This document shows, in pieces, positions 1 through 13,400 of a stretch of DNA of 64,000 bases. The notes beneath the pieces were generated by a model. That model was not told the DNA's origin, did not search any database, and was given only the letters and a program-made list of their open reading frames with translations. Source of the DNA: Nephromyces sp. MM_2019 (taxonomy: Eukaryota > Apicomplexa > Aconoidasida > Nephromycida); assembly GCA_015657535.1 (NCBI GenBank), contig JADHZB010000690.1, positions 67,823 through 131,822 of the forward strand, written 5' to 3'. The position numbers and the translations under genes were made by a program. Every line of letters begins with the position of its first letter. Positions within the stretch are counted from its first letter, which is position 1.

Positions 1-3000
1 CTGCACACGATGTTATCTTGCTCAGCGTGGTAATATTTTTGTGCATATATATCATAGCTTTTTTAACCTTTTCTTGCCTTGAAGGCAAGTCTGATAGAAC
101 TTTTGAATTGGCTATAATCACTAGTGATTGAGAGAGCCTTCCACTGAGACTCTTATTCCATTTTTATTCGATTTTTTATGGCGTTTTAAAGGCTCTTTAA
201 TTTATTTGCTTCTTTTATTTCCCTTGTTTTAAGTGCTTCCGCAACTATGTCTTGAGGTTTCATACCTTCTCAGGTGTTACCTTCACGACTTTTTCAGCGA
301 TTTTGACGATGTTTTTTGATAGCTATACTTCGCATTATGTGTGTCGACAAATAATCACTCTCTTTAGTCTGAGAGGGTTGAATCGATATTTTGCTGGGAA
401 ATTTTTGAATTTCAAGGGAAAATTTATGCGAATTTTTGTGAGACATACGCCTATTTTTTTACACACCTACTTCCACTGGGTGATCCATTCTCGTGATATC
501 CTTACAGGATGAACTACCTGGTACTCTGTGCAATGCTGTAACTGAGTCGAATCATGAAGACAAGGAAAAACTCGATACTAGTTGTGTGTGCGAAAAAAAT
601 GATGGAAGTGATATTGAATATAAGCCAGACGATGAACTCAGCCGAGATAATGGAATTGATGATGAAAAGAATCCAAATATTGCTTCTTATAGTACTAATG
701 ATGCTAGCAATCCCATTTTTGACGTACCTCCAACTTTGAATGCTAGAGACTTCTTGTCAGAGATACAGAGCGTCGCCTGCGAACTTCTATCTGATGAACA
801 GCCACGATCTATTGGTGGATTCTCAAATCCTAGGAGAGATGAAATTCTGCTCAAAATTGATGAAAATATGCAGGAAAGATCAGGTGTTTCTTCCTCACAG
901 TCTCATTCGGAGGAGAGATTGGCTTCGCATCAGGAAGTACGTTTTGTTTTAGGGCTTGTTGGATTTCCAAACGTTGGAAAATCTTCGGTAATTAATTCTC
1001 TTTTGGGTGCAAAGAGAGTCGCTGTCAGTCGTCAACCTGGGAAAACGAAGCATTTTCAGAGTTTTCAGCTTCCAGACTACCCAAATATCACGCTGTGCGA
1101 TTGCCCAGGTTTGTGTGCTATGCATATTTGGTAGGATCTATTGTGTATGTATTCTTTTGTGTGGAAAAATAGCGTTTTCTAGCGGTGTATTCAGCCGTAT
1201 TGGTTGAGGTTTCATGTGTGGTAGGGAGGTATATTTTTTGCTGGGAGCATACGAAACAACGCCAAAGAAATTTTCAATATATAGTCACTGGATAAACTGC
1301 ATTTGAGATGCTTTATAGGGTAGCTATAAAGTAGCTTATGCTTTACTTGTTTCTATGGCTATACGATATACCTGGTTGCTCGGTAAAGCTATTCGGTCAG
1401 ATTTTTATCCTGTTTTCTGTGAGTTTTGCGAGTTCCATGCTAAATGTTAGCAGGTTTTTTAAGGGCATATTCACTGTATTTTGTATTTTTTGTTTATATC
1501 CCTTGCTGCTATTGATTTAATCGTATTTTAGGTAGGGATTTGGGAGCAAAGTTTTTGAGTCTTCTTCTTTCTCTATATTGAGTGGTATACCTGTAGTGCT
1601 TATTGGATTGTTTTAAAAAGATAGTACTTTTAGTATAATGAAATTTTTTGTTATTGTAGCTCTAATTTTAGCTTTAAATTTCCTCTGATAACTCATGCTA
1701 AAATCTTGCAAAATGAGACCGACTAGTCTCCTTGTGCTTCACAGGATTGGTTTTCCCTTCCATAATCTCAAGCAAATATCATCTTCTCATCAATGGAATT
1801 ATATCAATCGACCATTTTAGGTAAGAATTGACATGACATGTGCTTTTAAGCTTTTATAAATATACTTTTACGGATAGTGAGTACCGCTTTCCGCTATAGC
1901 TATTTTTGATAAGAGAGTTACCAAAAAATGAGTTCCGATTGCCTCGAAAATGGTAGATTAAAAGTGGTATGTTTTTCGCCTGCGTGAAAAAATCAAGTGT
2001 TTTTTCCACCGGTTTTTTGTAGTGGTATTTTCCCTTCGCATCATCTTGCGCTTTTTAATTGATTTTCTTGCATAAAACTTTGGAAAATCCACGAATTTTG
2101 TGTATACCCTTTAATCCTTTACAAAATTTTGGTGGCACACACACTGTTGTAATTTGTTCAAATTTATGCTTCTTGGAAACAACTTTTGGCAGCATTTTCT
2201 TATTTTAGGCCATCAGCTTATCTTTTTTTCGTTTAAGTCTAGCATTTTGGAATATATGCTTTCTTGAGGGAATATTAAGCGTCAATGACCCAAGATTCTC
2301 TCCTGGGGTTTCTGTAGCCAAATCTGGGTGGTCGCACTTTTTATTTTTAAGGACTGTTTTTGTGTTAAAATTTCTTTTAATTTGGATTAATAAACTGATA
2401 GATCTAGTGGTTGCACTCTTTATATTTTTATATTTCTTCTAGCAATTCCACAATCAGTGAAAATCTGCCTACCCTTCATGCTACGGCAGCTTCATGCATC
2501 CTGATAGCTAAATTAATGCTGCTTTTTACCGATCTAAAGGCTTATGGTGCTTAAGAATGGTATCTTACTACTACAGGGGTAGCTTTTTGCCTGCCATTCA
2601 ATTGATTGTGGATAGGATACCTTTAAAGGTTTTGGAGAGATATGGGCTGCAATTTGCTGATTGTGTCAATAAAGATAAGCAGAAACTTTTGGAAAGCGCG
2701 TTACCTTCTGTTATATCTTCTAAGCACCATACAATCACGGGTAGCAAGCTAGATGCTGCCGCTACACTGGTGGCCCTGGCTACCCGGCGAAAATTCTACT
2801 CTGGAGGAAGGGGTGGACTTTTTGATCTTTTTAGAGCTGCAAAGTTGATAATAAGTGATTTTTGCAGTGGAAGACTTGTTTTTTGCCAGGCTCCTCCTCT
2901 CGAAGCTGACACTGAAATTAAAGATTGTACGGATGTTGCTCAGGATGAGGATTGTTCTGATACTCCTACTGTTGGTTCTCAAAGAAGGGAAGCTACTTCG

Positions 3001-3700
3001 AATACCGAGGATACTGTTGAAATAGATGCAAATAAGCACACTGCACATAGGGGTCTCGTTGATCCAAAGCAAGGCACTGCAGCTGCTGCTGCAGTTTTTG
3101 ATGACCTTGATGTTTTCCTTATGCAGCAAGATAAGAGTGTGAAGGAGGTTGGATTGCTTTCGTATTTTTTCAAGGTTTTAGCAACTAAGCAGCTTATAAG
3201 TTGAATTAGTTTTAGAGGTCTTGTTTTTGCATTGCAGCGGTCAACGTATGTTTTACCATTAGGTACTGCTATACCATGCTTTACGTGGGTTTCTTTCATT
3301 TCTTAATATCCAATTTTTAGTCTAGGTTTACCTGCAGGGGTCTTGGGTCCGTTGTGTCCTTTTTTGTTTCTTTTTGGACTTGAAACTTATTTTCTGCTTG
3401 CTTCGAGATTGATATAAAGCACTAAAAATCATCCCATAGCTTATACTGCCTTATTTTACTTCAGCGTTGTATAATTATGCTTGGAAGACACTTCTATTGG
3501 AGCTAATGTATGTACAGCATCTGCCAGAGATGTATGAATATATTTTTTGGATGCTATTGATCATGAGTTCTGTATTTGAATGAACACTTTCTTCGTTGCT
3601 GATACTTTGTTTTCAGGTTGTATTGACTGCTCGAGCTCTAAGAAAGAAGAGGAACGATTTAAACAAAGGAAGATCGATGAAATTTAGCGTAGGAAGTTGA
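1..3700 (+). CDS. LSG1: LSG1-type circularly permuted GTPase, 5' part outside window
   Basis: LSG1 is a cytoplasmic GTPase that releases the export adaptor NMD3 from pre-60S ribosomal subunits. Exons read here are 1/3-29 (tentative), 508-1108, 1745-1820, 2577-3147 and 3617-3700, all GT-AG with matching phases. Seen directly: the P-loop GFPNVGKS (about 959-982), switch threonine in PGKTKHFQ, and G3 DCPG ending exactly at the first sure donor. The next exon continues GLVFPS and ends IDHF, then GSFLPAIQL. In this permuted family G4/G5 precede G1; G4 must lie upstream of base 1, and bases 3-29 could encode the G5 strand. The stretch 508-900 is an acidic, Ser/Asn-rich insert between G5 and G1, as in animal LSG1. 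The last exon gives a short basic tail (ALRKKRN) and stops at TGA 3698-3700; if that exon is wrong, the ORF runs on from 3148 to a stop at 3204. Confidence 0.86.
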
Positions 3701-4429
3701 GCTACTAGAATATGATGCCCTCAGAATATTTTTTCCGAACAAAAATGTCACTGAAAAAAGAATTCCTTGTTTGTTTTTCCTTCATGGTAAGGTAAAAATC
3801 ACCGCGAATAGATGGTACTGAACTAGCTGATACGATATCATCGGTTCCTGAGGTTGGAACCAATTTTTATTTTACATATTTCCAGTTCCGCCTGGATAAT
3901 GGGCAATATTTACCTCAGAAAAAAGATATTTAAATCCTTTTTTTTGAAGGATCAGCACTGGAAGAAGCAATCAAAATCATTATAGGAAAATACTCAAGGG
4001 AAGTTAAAAGTTTCCAACAGAGATAGAATCCTTGCATTCCCTGAGCGAAATCTTAGTTTGATGTACATAGTATCCAGTTTTGTTGTGAATGGATGCACGT
4101 TTGGAAGAAAAATATAAAGTTCGTTCAGGAATGTCTGGAACAGTGGAAGATACGATGCTTAAATCTTGTTGAAAAATTTCTGCGTGAACTTTCGTTTTAT
4201 GTCTGCCAAAAATTTAGTGCAATTTCTGCATCTAAAATCTGGAGCTTCTGGTTTATCTTATCTACGGGATGTACGACTGCGTTTTTAGGCTATCTTGCGC
4301 TAGCCGCTCAATATATCTCGCACTTGTACTATCCTTAATCTCTTACCATCCCTGAAAAAAATTTTTTTGTTGAAAAGTAACTTCTACATGGATTATTAAA
4401 GAGACTACTAGAAATCATTTTTTCTGTTG
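3701..4429. other. spacer downstream of LSG1, no gene recognised
   Basis: Probably the LSG1 3' UTR followed by a convergent spacer. An 81-codon ORF at 4093-4338 (plus) has no recognisable domain and is within the length expected by chance. A small hairpin (GGTTCC ... GGAACC) sits near 3841-3860. Confidence 0.4.
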
Positions 4430-4660
4430 CTTTGCACGTGCTTCGAAGCGTGCGTCGCTCTTTCCTATTTCAGCGTAGCCTATACGGCTTGTTTACGCTA
4501 CGCAATGTGTCGTGATTTTTAGCTAGTTTCTACAAGAGAAACTGCCGCAGTGGTTGCGGTCCTTAAGGTCTTGCGAAGCACCGGAAATCGCGCTGCTGAT
4601 CCAAAAATTCGCTGATTGCCTTCGGCTTAAAAGCCGGTTTGTAGGAGATCTTGCACTTTT
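4430..4660. other. hairpin-rich GC-elevated patch, candidate structured RNA
   Basis: The patch is more GC-rich than its surroundings and holds several self-complementary pairs in series. GTGCTTCG at 4438-4445 pairs with CGAAGCAC at 4574-4581, enclosing a GCGTAG/CTACGC stem (about 4473-4503), a GTTTCT/AGAAAC hairpin (about 4527-4543) and a CCGCA/TGCGG hairpin (about 4545-4559). A GGCTTAAAAGCC stem follows near 4624-4635. No match to tRNA, 5S, U1-U6, SRP or RNase P consensus was recognised. Calling it an RNA gene is inference. Confidence 0.25.
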
Positions 4661-7140
4661 TGAAATTTTTTCGTCTTAAGTGCGGCGGGCATTATATAGA
4701 ACTTTCTCGGTTCTTGGCTATTTTCGGAAGCCCTCAAATAGTATATACTACACTGAAGTGGTAGAAAACGTCACGTCGGAGCGAGAGCAAAAAGTACTTG
4801 GATATGAAAATATTGATATCCGGAAAGTGAATTGGATTTTAAATAATTATTCAGATATAAAATATTATTACTCCCGAGGCGACCAGCTAATCTATGATGC
4901 TTTGCCTTATGCTTTAGTAGTTTCAGACAGCGGAGTATTACTGACATTGCCAGTAAAAATTTCGCTTTCTCCCCCCGCATAGGCGTGCTGCCTGGGTTGC
5001 TTAGCACGTAGTTTACCCGATACTTTAAAGGAGAGATCGCTCAGATTTATAAATCACCTGCGACGGTCGATTCTGGGGGTCAATGCTCTGTGCGGAGAGC
5101 AGAGCAACAAGAGTGCCTTCTACTCGCTGCAAAATGCAAAAATTTGAGCAGAGGCTTCGAATCTTTACTGGTACTGATTGTTTTTCATGAATTTTCGCGA
5201 CTGCTTTGTCGGCTAAAGAGTTCCACTGCTCCAACGATTGTTTTGACTTTTTGCAACAGAGTCAATATCCCATACCTGCAAGGTACCTCCTTGTGCTGAC
5301 ACTTTGCCTTAAGAGTCATGGCACTGCTCTTTCTCCATGTGTTGGATCCAATTTTCGCATTATGGAAATTGTTGATCGTTTGTATCGCCGTGCTCGTACG
5401 TAATAGCATGCAAGGACTACAAGCAATATGGAACTTATTTTCCCATATAAACCGGCTACAAAAAGACCCGCTGAAGTACGTATAAGAAAAGCAAGTGTAG
5501 AATATTAGGTTGCTCCATTTAAGCCTGGATTAATTTTATTTGAAATTAAGCGTTGCCACAAGACTCCATTTTACTTGGTAAAACTGAGCTTTCGTTCAGT
5601 ATTTCTCGAATATAAACAAACGATACAGAATCTACGCTGTCGCCGTCTTAGGGTTTCGCGGGTATGGCCTTGTTGCCATTGACACCACCCTACAGAGACT
5701 AGTATTGCATACTTTCTCTAATTTGGAGAGGCAACCCCGAATGTGTCCCACTGCAATCCGCAGGTATCGCCCATTCTATTCCGCCCTTTAGACTCTTTCA
5801 AATGAGATAACCTGCTGATTTCAGTACTAGCTGCTACACATTGTATCTGAACTGACACTAGTACAGGGCAATCATTAAGCTACAACGGAGAGAGTAGCGT
5901 TCTATATCTAATGAAACTAAGCGAGAATAGTCAAATTTCTAGTGGAATAAGATTAGGGGGGGAAGCAGCTAAACTAGACGAGTCGCCTAAACTAGCTGAA
6001 ATCAACAGCAGCACGAGGGCTCGTTAGTATCTTATGCGCAACTTTGATATCTGGGCATGTGGTGACTCAGCGGCGAGCAGCGGTTCCGTCACATAATGAT
6101 GGCATTAAAAGATACGTTTGTGCATCAAAGATATAATATCATCCAGCAAGGAAGTGCAAATAAGGGCCTCACCCATCACAATCAAATCAAAAGAATAATT
6201 TTGAAGTTTTAGCCAGCGGCCAAATCCGCTTTGCTGAAAGAAACTTTATACGGCCCTAGTCAGTATAAACCCGAGGTAGCAACGATGAGTAGGCGGTTTA
6301 CACATTTATAAAAATATAATCCTTTTATTCTAAGTTCCGTGTACCAATGCAATACATGTCTGCTACTACGACTTTTAATATTAAATTTCCGCTATAATGT
6401 TATGGTAAGGGCCGCCCCATAAGCTTAAACAAGTGAGAATCTATAAACCGCAGCGTAACCTCGAACCACATCATGCATCAGGAAAGCAATCACGCGCTTG
6501 AACAAGCATTCCAGCAATTCTAGCGATTGAAAAATAGAATCCTGCCATCTTACCCTCATTGTTTTGCATCAATCTAGTACTACTCAGTGATCTTTACACT
6601 TAACTATCACAATGACCACAGTTTACATTGGATTTATTGAAAGTGTTAACCCCTTCAATTAAAAACGACAACACCTTTTGCGGGCCTACAAAGGCATCAG
6701 TGAGAGCTGAGCAGCACACAAACTCAAACGTCATTTCTTTCCCATAATAACAAGAAAAATGTCAAGGGCTCGAGATGTACAACGCGAGATGTGGGATTTC
6801 ATGTAAGACGTAGTATTATTCCGCACAAAGCAGTATCGTAAGGCGAGTCACTATGGCTGAACATGCAGCGTCACTGTAGACAGCAGCAGCAATGGTCGAT
6901 TTAACGCCAATTCACCACTCCCTGATGCATGAAATAGCACCGGAGCTCCAGAAGATGTAAGGCAACACTACACCTTATACAATTTGTAAGAAAGAAAACT
7001 TATGAAAAATTTCAGCAGTGTTTCTGCTTCCAGTATCAGCTTCGACAAAAATTGAAATGAAGTGTCGCCAACAGTATCCTGAGACCCTGCCTTGCCCCTG
7101 GCTAGCCTATCACCGCAGCAAAGACCACGCCATAGTTGAA
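4661..7140. other. spacer between convergent genes, no gene recognised
   Basis: Holds short overlapping ORFs (4680-4982; 5042-5299 and 5206-5403 in different plus frames) that look somewhat protein-like but have no recognised domain or clear splice pattern. Part of 6.0-7.1 kb is probably 3' UTR of the minus-strand SUMO ligase gene. Confidence 0.35.
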
Positions 7141-7485
7141 TCAAGTACCAATATCATTTGCATTGCTATGCAGAGTCTCCTGTATTACATTGTCTCCACT
7201 CACTGTAGAGTTTTCATAAGTACCAAAGTTCCTCAAATCAGATGGTGATGCACCTCTGGCAGTCCTTGTGGTTTCATCACGCGCCTTAGTTTGCATAGAA
7301 CCTTGCTCTCCATGCTCTAGCCACGTATAAGGAGAACCTTGGAAAGTAGGCTCCCTTATTATCTGACAAGCACTACTGCATAATGATCTAGATTCACTTG
7401 TATTCCTAATGCCACCGGTTATAGCACTGTCACGGTCGCCATCCGTGGTATCGGAAACATAGCTGCGCCTTTGGGTTCCATCACG
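7141..7485 (-). other. 115-codon in-frame open extension beyond the SUMO-ligase stop
   Basis: Directly after the TAA at 7486-7488 the same minus-strand frame stays open for 114 sense codons to a TGA at 7141-7143. The residues (Arg, Ser, Thr, Asp and Gly rich, starting RDGTQRRSYVSD) have the same low-complexity, disordered character as the exon before the stop. No intron that removes the TAA fits: every AG in the first part of the extension needs a phase-2 donor, and none was found upstream. It may be a readthrough extension, a recent premature stop, or a sequencing or assembly error. Confidence 0.55.
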
Positions 7486-10400
7486 TTAGGGAGCAGGTTC
7501 AGACAAGATATCTGTGCTCCTCCACTCTTGATCAGGAGAAACGCTTCTTTTCCTCTTCATACCGGCCATTGATTCAGAATTCTGAATACAGTTCGAGTGA
7601 CCGAAACCAAGTGCAGCATGCGAATCCTCAAGAACAGGTGACTCAGGTAACGCGCTGTAATGATCCTCATTATGTATAGGAGAATCCTTAGAGAGAGATT
7701 TGTCGCTGCTAGAGCTGGATGTGATATTGTTAGATACTGAAAATTGGTGCTGCAACGGGCGAGATGAAAAAGAGGGTAAAAACCTGGGGATATTAAAGTA
7801 CCGACGCCAAGCAGCAGCTTCATTGCCACCGGAGGACGCCGAAGCTAGATCATTTTTACCACCTACATTAGCGGCAAGAGTTGCAGCAGACGACATCGAT
7901 TTTGAATTTCCAGAAGGCAATGGTGAATAATTCAATTCTGGTACTAACTCAGGTGATACCCTCTGCCCCGGAGGCCTAAAATAATTTAAGTCACGAAAAG
8001 GCGTATTTCTCATTTTACTATGCATTGGCAGCTGTCCAAAGAACTTCCCATCATTTTCTCGTAACATGAAATTGCTGGTGCTTCCCTCGCTTCCTCGTGG
8101 TAACCCTGAGTGGAGCTTGTCATCTTCATCTAAAGGACAGGAAAATAATTCACTATTTTTGGGGGGAGTGAGCATCAAACTGAGAGGAAACAATCCACAC
8201 TAATTCTACCAAGAAGTACCTACAAAGAATAGCAACCAATCCACACCAATTCTATCAAACAATGGCAACTAATCCACACCAATTCTACCAAGAAGTTTCT
8301 ACAAAAATCAACTTTAAAAATCAGATTTGGAGCACTATTAAAAAGCGCCAAGTCCTACATATTAGCAATCTTGATTGACAAGGTATTAGCAGCAATATCA
8401 CCTCACAAGCTTTCTATACCTTAATCTCAGCAGCTCTCGAAAGCTAAAGTGGTAGCTGCAACTCCAAAGAATAATCTAATCTGCCTTGGCTACTCAGACT
8501 GGACCTTTTTATATCCAAATTTTATTGGATAAAATCTGAGAGCTCTCCTACGGGCTTTCCAATAAAATTCCCGCTGCACTAATTTTACATTCAAAAAGTA
8601 CAAATTCGACAAAAATCCATACGTTTTTATTCCCTCAAAACAATCCAATCATCAGCATGCTTTCTCCATTAACCTGTGGCTTACCAGAGGACATTATAGG
8701 CATGGAGTCCATACTGCCCGTACCAGTCTGTAAGTTTGCATCATATCCCACAATGAAATCGTCGCTCCTTAAACCAGTTCGGGGTTCTCCAGAACTGCGT
8801 ATTAATTGATCTGGGCTAAAGCAATCAAAGGTAGAAGGCGTAGTATCACCATTACTAACGTACGAACTTCGCAGCTGTTGGGGGATACGAGGAGGGAGAA
8901 ATACTTTCCAAGGAACCAGCTCTCGGCATGGCCCTTTCGGTAATGGCGAATTCATCATTATGTGGGCAGCTTGAGTAGAGCAGGAGTCTGAGGACATAAA
9001 AACTGGGAGTTTAAGTGCATCAGGTCCATCACATGGAAAAACAGTATTGCTGACACCATTAACAGGAGTCGTTGACTCAGCCGTACAAGAGAACAATGGA
9101 AAATCGTTGAAGGCTGAACGGAGGGTGTGAAAATTCTGGGAAACTCCTGCTTGAAGGGATGTAGTTGCACCACTTTTGTCTGAACTTTGTACTGCAGCTG
9201 TATTTTCCTCGAATTCATACAGTGACTCAGGATGACGAAAAGCTTCTCGGTTTTGCGGAACTGATTTCCGAAGCCGATCGGAATTTTCCTGTATGCTGTT
9301 AATTGATTCATTCTCAGCATCTTTTAACGGAGAAAAAAACTTCTGAGCTCCATGTTGCTTCTGAATTACTGAATATTTCGGTGAAAAATGAGCAAAAAAC
9401 TTAAAGTCAGCATTTGATAGGTGCAAGAGTAGCTTGGAAAATATAGCGAGCAAAGCTGCTTCAAACTCGAAATAGAACCTTAGTGTGTATAAACTCCATG
9501 CTGAAAGAATAGGCACGAAAAAAAAGGAATTTTCCACATTTAAGAAAAAATTTCGCGCTGAAAAATTAGTAGGCAAACTACATCAAGAGACATTGTTATT
9601 AGTTTATGTTATGCTTAACCAGAAAGAAGCAGCATAAGCTATGAACGTTTGTTTTCTAGCGTAAATTTCAAGCATGAACCATTGAATTTCCACTGCAAGG
9701 ATCCAAAAGCGCTGATCTGAACATGAGAGCAAACGCTTTGAAATTGCCCGTGAATAACCACATTCTCTCCAGGCATTTAAAAAAGCGCGCAGATCCCACC
9801 AAATTAGCACACGCAGTCCTAAGTTAGGGTCGTTTGCGGGTTGGGTGGGATGATGAGGGAGATTTTCCACACAAAAACGTACGAAAATCACGGTCGTGCA
9901 AATACTAATCTCTGCAAAAAAGCCACAGTTCGACCATCAGTATTAATTGCGTTAACTCCTAATACACTTTCAAACATAAACTTGTTTGATATAAACTGAG
10001 GTGCTTCAAAGGAAGGATGAACTCTATATAAAATATATTTCTACACAAGTCGATTGAAGCATCAAGATTGCTAGCAGTCTGCTAGTGATGTGTATCAGTA
10101 TGTGTGTGAGTGTGTGTATGTCTTTTGATTGGAGAGTAGTTAGAAAAACCTATATTTACTGCATAGAAATGGTAAAAATTGCGGCTACCTGATGATGTTA
10201 GCAAGTTAATGGCAGAGTTACTCGCATCTCCTGATTCTTCGTGACCATCCACAATCTCGTTAGATACGATAGAAGTGTCTTGTTTCCTTGGAGAGGGGGC
10301 ATCGCTTTCATCAGAGTCGGAAAGGCAGATGATTTCTGAGATGGTAGCCGATGTCCTATCTGAAAGAGGCTTCGCAGAAATCCCTCCCAAGGAATCATTC

Positions 10401-13400
10401 GGTAAAATAAAAGAGTCTGAAAACAATAGCACGCAAGTAAATCAACGAAGAAGTGCCTTCTTCAATGGAAAGAAGTCGTTTGGTAAAGTTCTTAGTCAAA
10501 AAAAGGCGTGTGTTTGCCCTAATGAGCACTGTAAGTGGAAATATTATCCGTGTAGAAGGTATATAAAAGTTACTCCCGAGAAAAGCTTATAGCCATCACT
10601 CATGAGTAGGATTTGGCATGTTTATTAAAAAAGCAATTGAAGGTATATATTCTCAACCAAATATTTTTTTCTCAATCATAAAGAATAACGTAAAAACTTG
10701 CAAGGGACTGCTTCATCTTAGGGTCTCAAGCAAGACAAAGCAGAAGCTCACATACCCTTCAACCTTCCACAAAGTGAAATTTGCAGGAAATTTTCACTGA
10801 ATTTGCCAGGAAAGTACCCCACATGCATGCACAGGAAGCAAGAAAAACACACACAAATTGGAAAGCAACGGCAATGTTTGCAAAACATCTTCTTTTCCTA
10901 AAAATATGCGATATTTGGCGTAATTCCTCTAATGTACGCTGCATACTTCCAAATTGGACTAGCACACGAAAGAGGTTACAACCTCAAAGCTCACAATATC
11001 TGCTTGCAAACAACCATCCATAACTCTAAATGCTGAAATATAGATGATACTGCCTTCTTCTGAAGCAAAGGTCTTGGAAGATGCTTTAAAATCCTGCAAT
11101 CTTTCTTCCTTAATCCTTAGACAAAGCAGCAAAATCCAAAGCGATTTTAGATCAAAAAGAGGTGTTTATAACTGAAAGGGAGCGCTAGAGGTTGATAAGG
11201 AGCTTCTTGGAAGTGTGCCCGTACGAAAAAGCATCACTCACAACACCCACGGGGTACATACACCCTACGTCGTCAAGCATACCCTCCAATAATACACACA
11301 CAAAAATATCCGAAACTATATCCCCCCATATAACCTTCATCCTTCCGAGTCATTAATTCATTCTCCCGTTCACTTCTTGAAGCTGCCATATGTTGAGCTG
11401 ATTCACTTCTATGGAGGCTTCCACCGAAGTTTGCCTTCAAACTTTCGTGAGTATGCATGAGATCAACACTTCCTGCACGTTCTCCTTCTTTCAAAGAACT
11501 ACTTTTGCTAGCTTCCATAGACAAGGAGTGGACAGCAGTACCTACATTGATATGAAATTTATTGTGCGAAGCTCGTCCTTCTAGATTCATCTTCTCTTGA
11601 CTAAGCAATGGTAAACCAGAAGTAGAAGATGCTTTCCTATCATGGTGGCCTGAATGATCACATTCAGAAGGATCCTTCTGTTGTTCTCCAACAGAATCTT
11701 TTAATACACTATGATGACGGCTCAAAGGCGGCTCTTCTTGAGAAGGAGGGATAGAAGGAGACACGGGTGGGGATGTTGAGGAGCTCATCTGATACCGGGC
11801 CTCCCGCTCTTCTTCCTCAAAGAGATTAGGCATTTCAGATGCTGAGAAAGCCGCTGAATGTCGTTTTTGACTGTAGGATTTTGCTCGTGGAGAAGCGACG
11901 TCTTTACTTGATGCGACGTCACTTTGGGCGGAGAGCTGCCGCATTCCCTTCTCCGTAGGGGTACCCTCATAGGCAGAATGAGGAGGGAGGGAGGTAGAAG
12001 AAGAGCTACTAATCTTTCGAGCAAAATCAGCTGGCCCAATAGAGATCGCTGTAGGGGAGGGTAGCGGAGACGCTATTGATTCTCCTGCATAATGTCTCAC
12101 CGGTATCAGCGGAACAGGCGGAAGAGCATCCCCTTCTGAGTCATCATCATCTGTGCGTGCAGTAGTGTAAAAGGCTATTTTCTATCGTGAGAGAAGGAGA
12201 TATTGACGGAGAAATTGTTTAGATTGGAAGATGCGAAGAGGGAGATGAAGATAAATCTGAAAATGAAGATGAAGATGAAGAAAAGATAATTTTTTTTACT
12301 TTTTCTATCTTAAGAAAAAGTTTTTTAACTATAAAAACTCTTTTGCACTAGGAAAAAGTTGATGGGGACTTTAAGTGCAAAGCAAAGATTGATCTGTGCA
12401 CACAAGATGGAATAAAAGAGCGTATACACTCTCCAATCGTGAGAAAGCTGCCAATTGCTAAACAGAAAAAACAAAGCACACACTATACACAGCTTAACAT
12501 ATATAAATTACTAGGAAAGAAGAGCAAATCTCCGAGAAAAAGAGCTGGCAGTCAGCCTTATGAAGCTCTTCGGGTTCGAAGCATATAAAAGACAAGTAGT
12601 TATCTTACAAATTCAATCATAAGCTTAATTTTGGGAAAAATGCTTGTATTTCTTAGGCTTTCTATAAAGGACAGGCAGATAGCATAACGCGTATATAGAA
12701 AGCGTTCAGTTCAAAACTGAAAAAGGGATCCTAAAGAGTACAACATACATACGCACACACTAAAAATATATTGGAAATATCCATTTGAATTTATGCTAAC
12801 TACCCACAAAATCACACCTTAAACGAGGAAAAAACGTAGAAAATTACAAACACAAGAATAACACACGTAGCATACCAGCTATAAACTACAGCCACTGCAT
12901 AAAAATTGCAAAAATACGTTTTTCCAAAATATCCAAGCAGGATATTAGACAGGTAAAACTCAGAGAATAGAAAGCGTTTAAGAATTTTCTCTATTCATTC
13001 AACATGCAGCGAAAAAGCTACACGCAATTTACGAAAAGAGTAGAATAAGGGCAGCAAAGAAAACGCTAGCTAAAGAAGGGGGGAAAATTACGCAGACCAA
13101 AAAAAGACCTATTCAAGAAATAGAAACGTTTGAGAATCGTAGAAAAGCAGGAGAAAGCAAAAGCATACAAAAGCAAATTAAAAAGCTGTCAATGCCCTGT
13201 CGCTATAGAATCAGTTGATTCAGCTCGTGCTCTTAACAATAAACATGCAAGTAGCATTTCTAAGGTAAAGATAACGCATGAACTAAATTTCAAGTATGAA
13301 AATGCCATCGATTTTACAGCAAAACTCGATAGTATACACTAAAAAGTACGCACCAATATCCACTATTTCCGGGCTCTTTCTAAGCTGTTTCTGGCTACCA

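Noticed and set aside
252..512. 86-codon ORF before the LSG1 exon
   Set aside because: It lies in the inferred intron 30-507, has no domain, and ends just after the acceptor at 507.
12540..12600. GGTTCGAAGC, resembling a tRNA B box
   Set aside because: No matching A box or cloverleaf in the preceding 80 bases; position is intronic.
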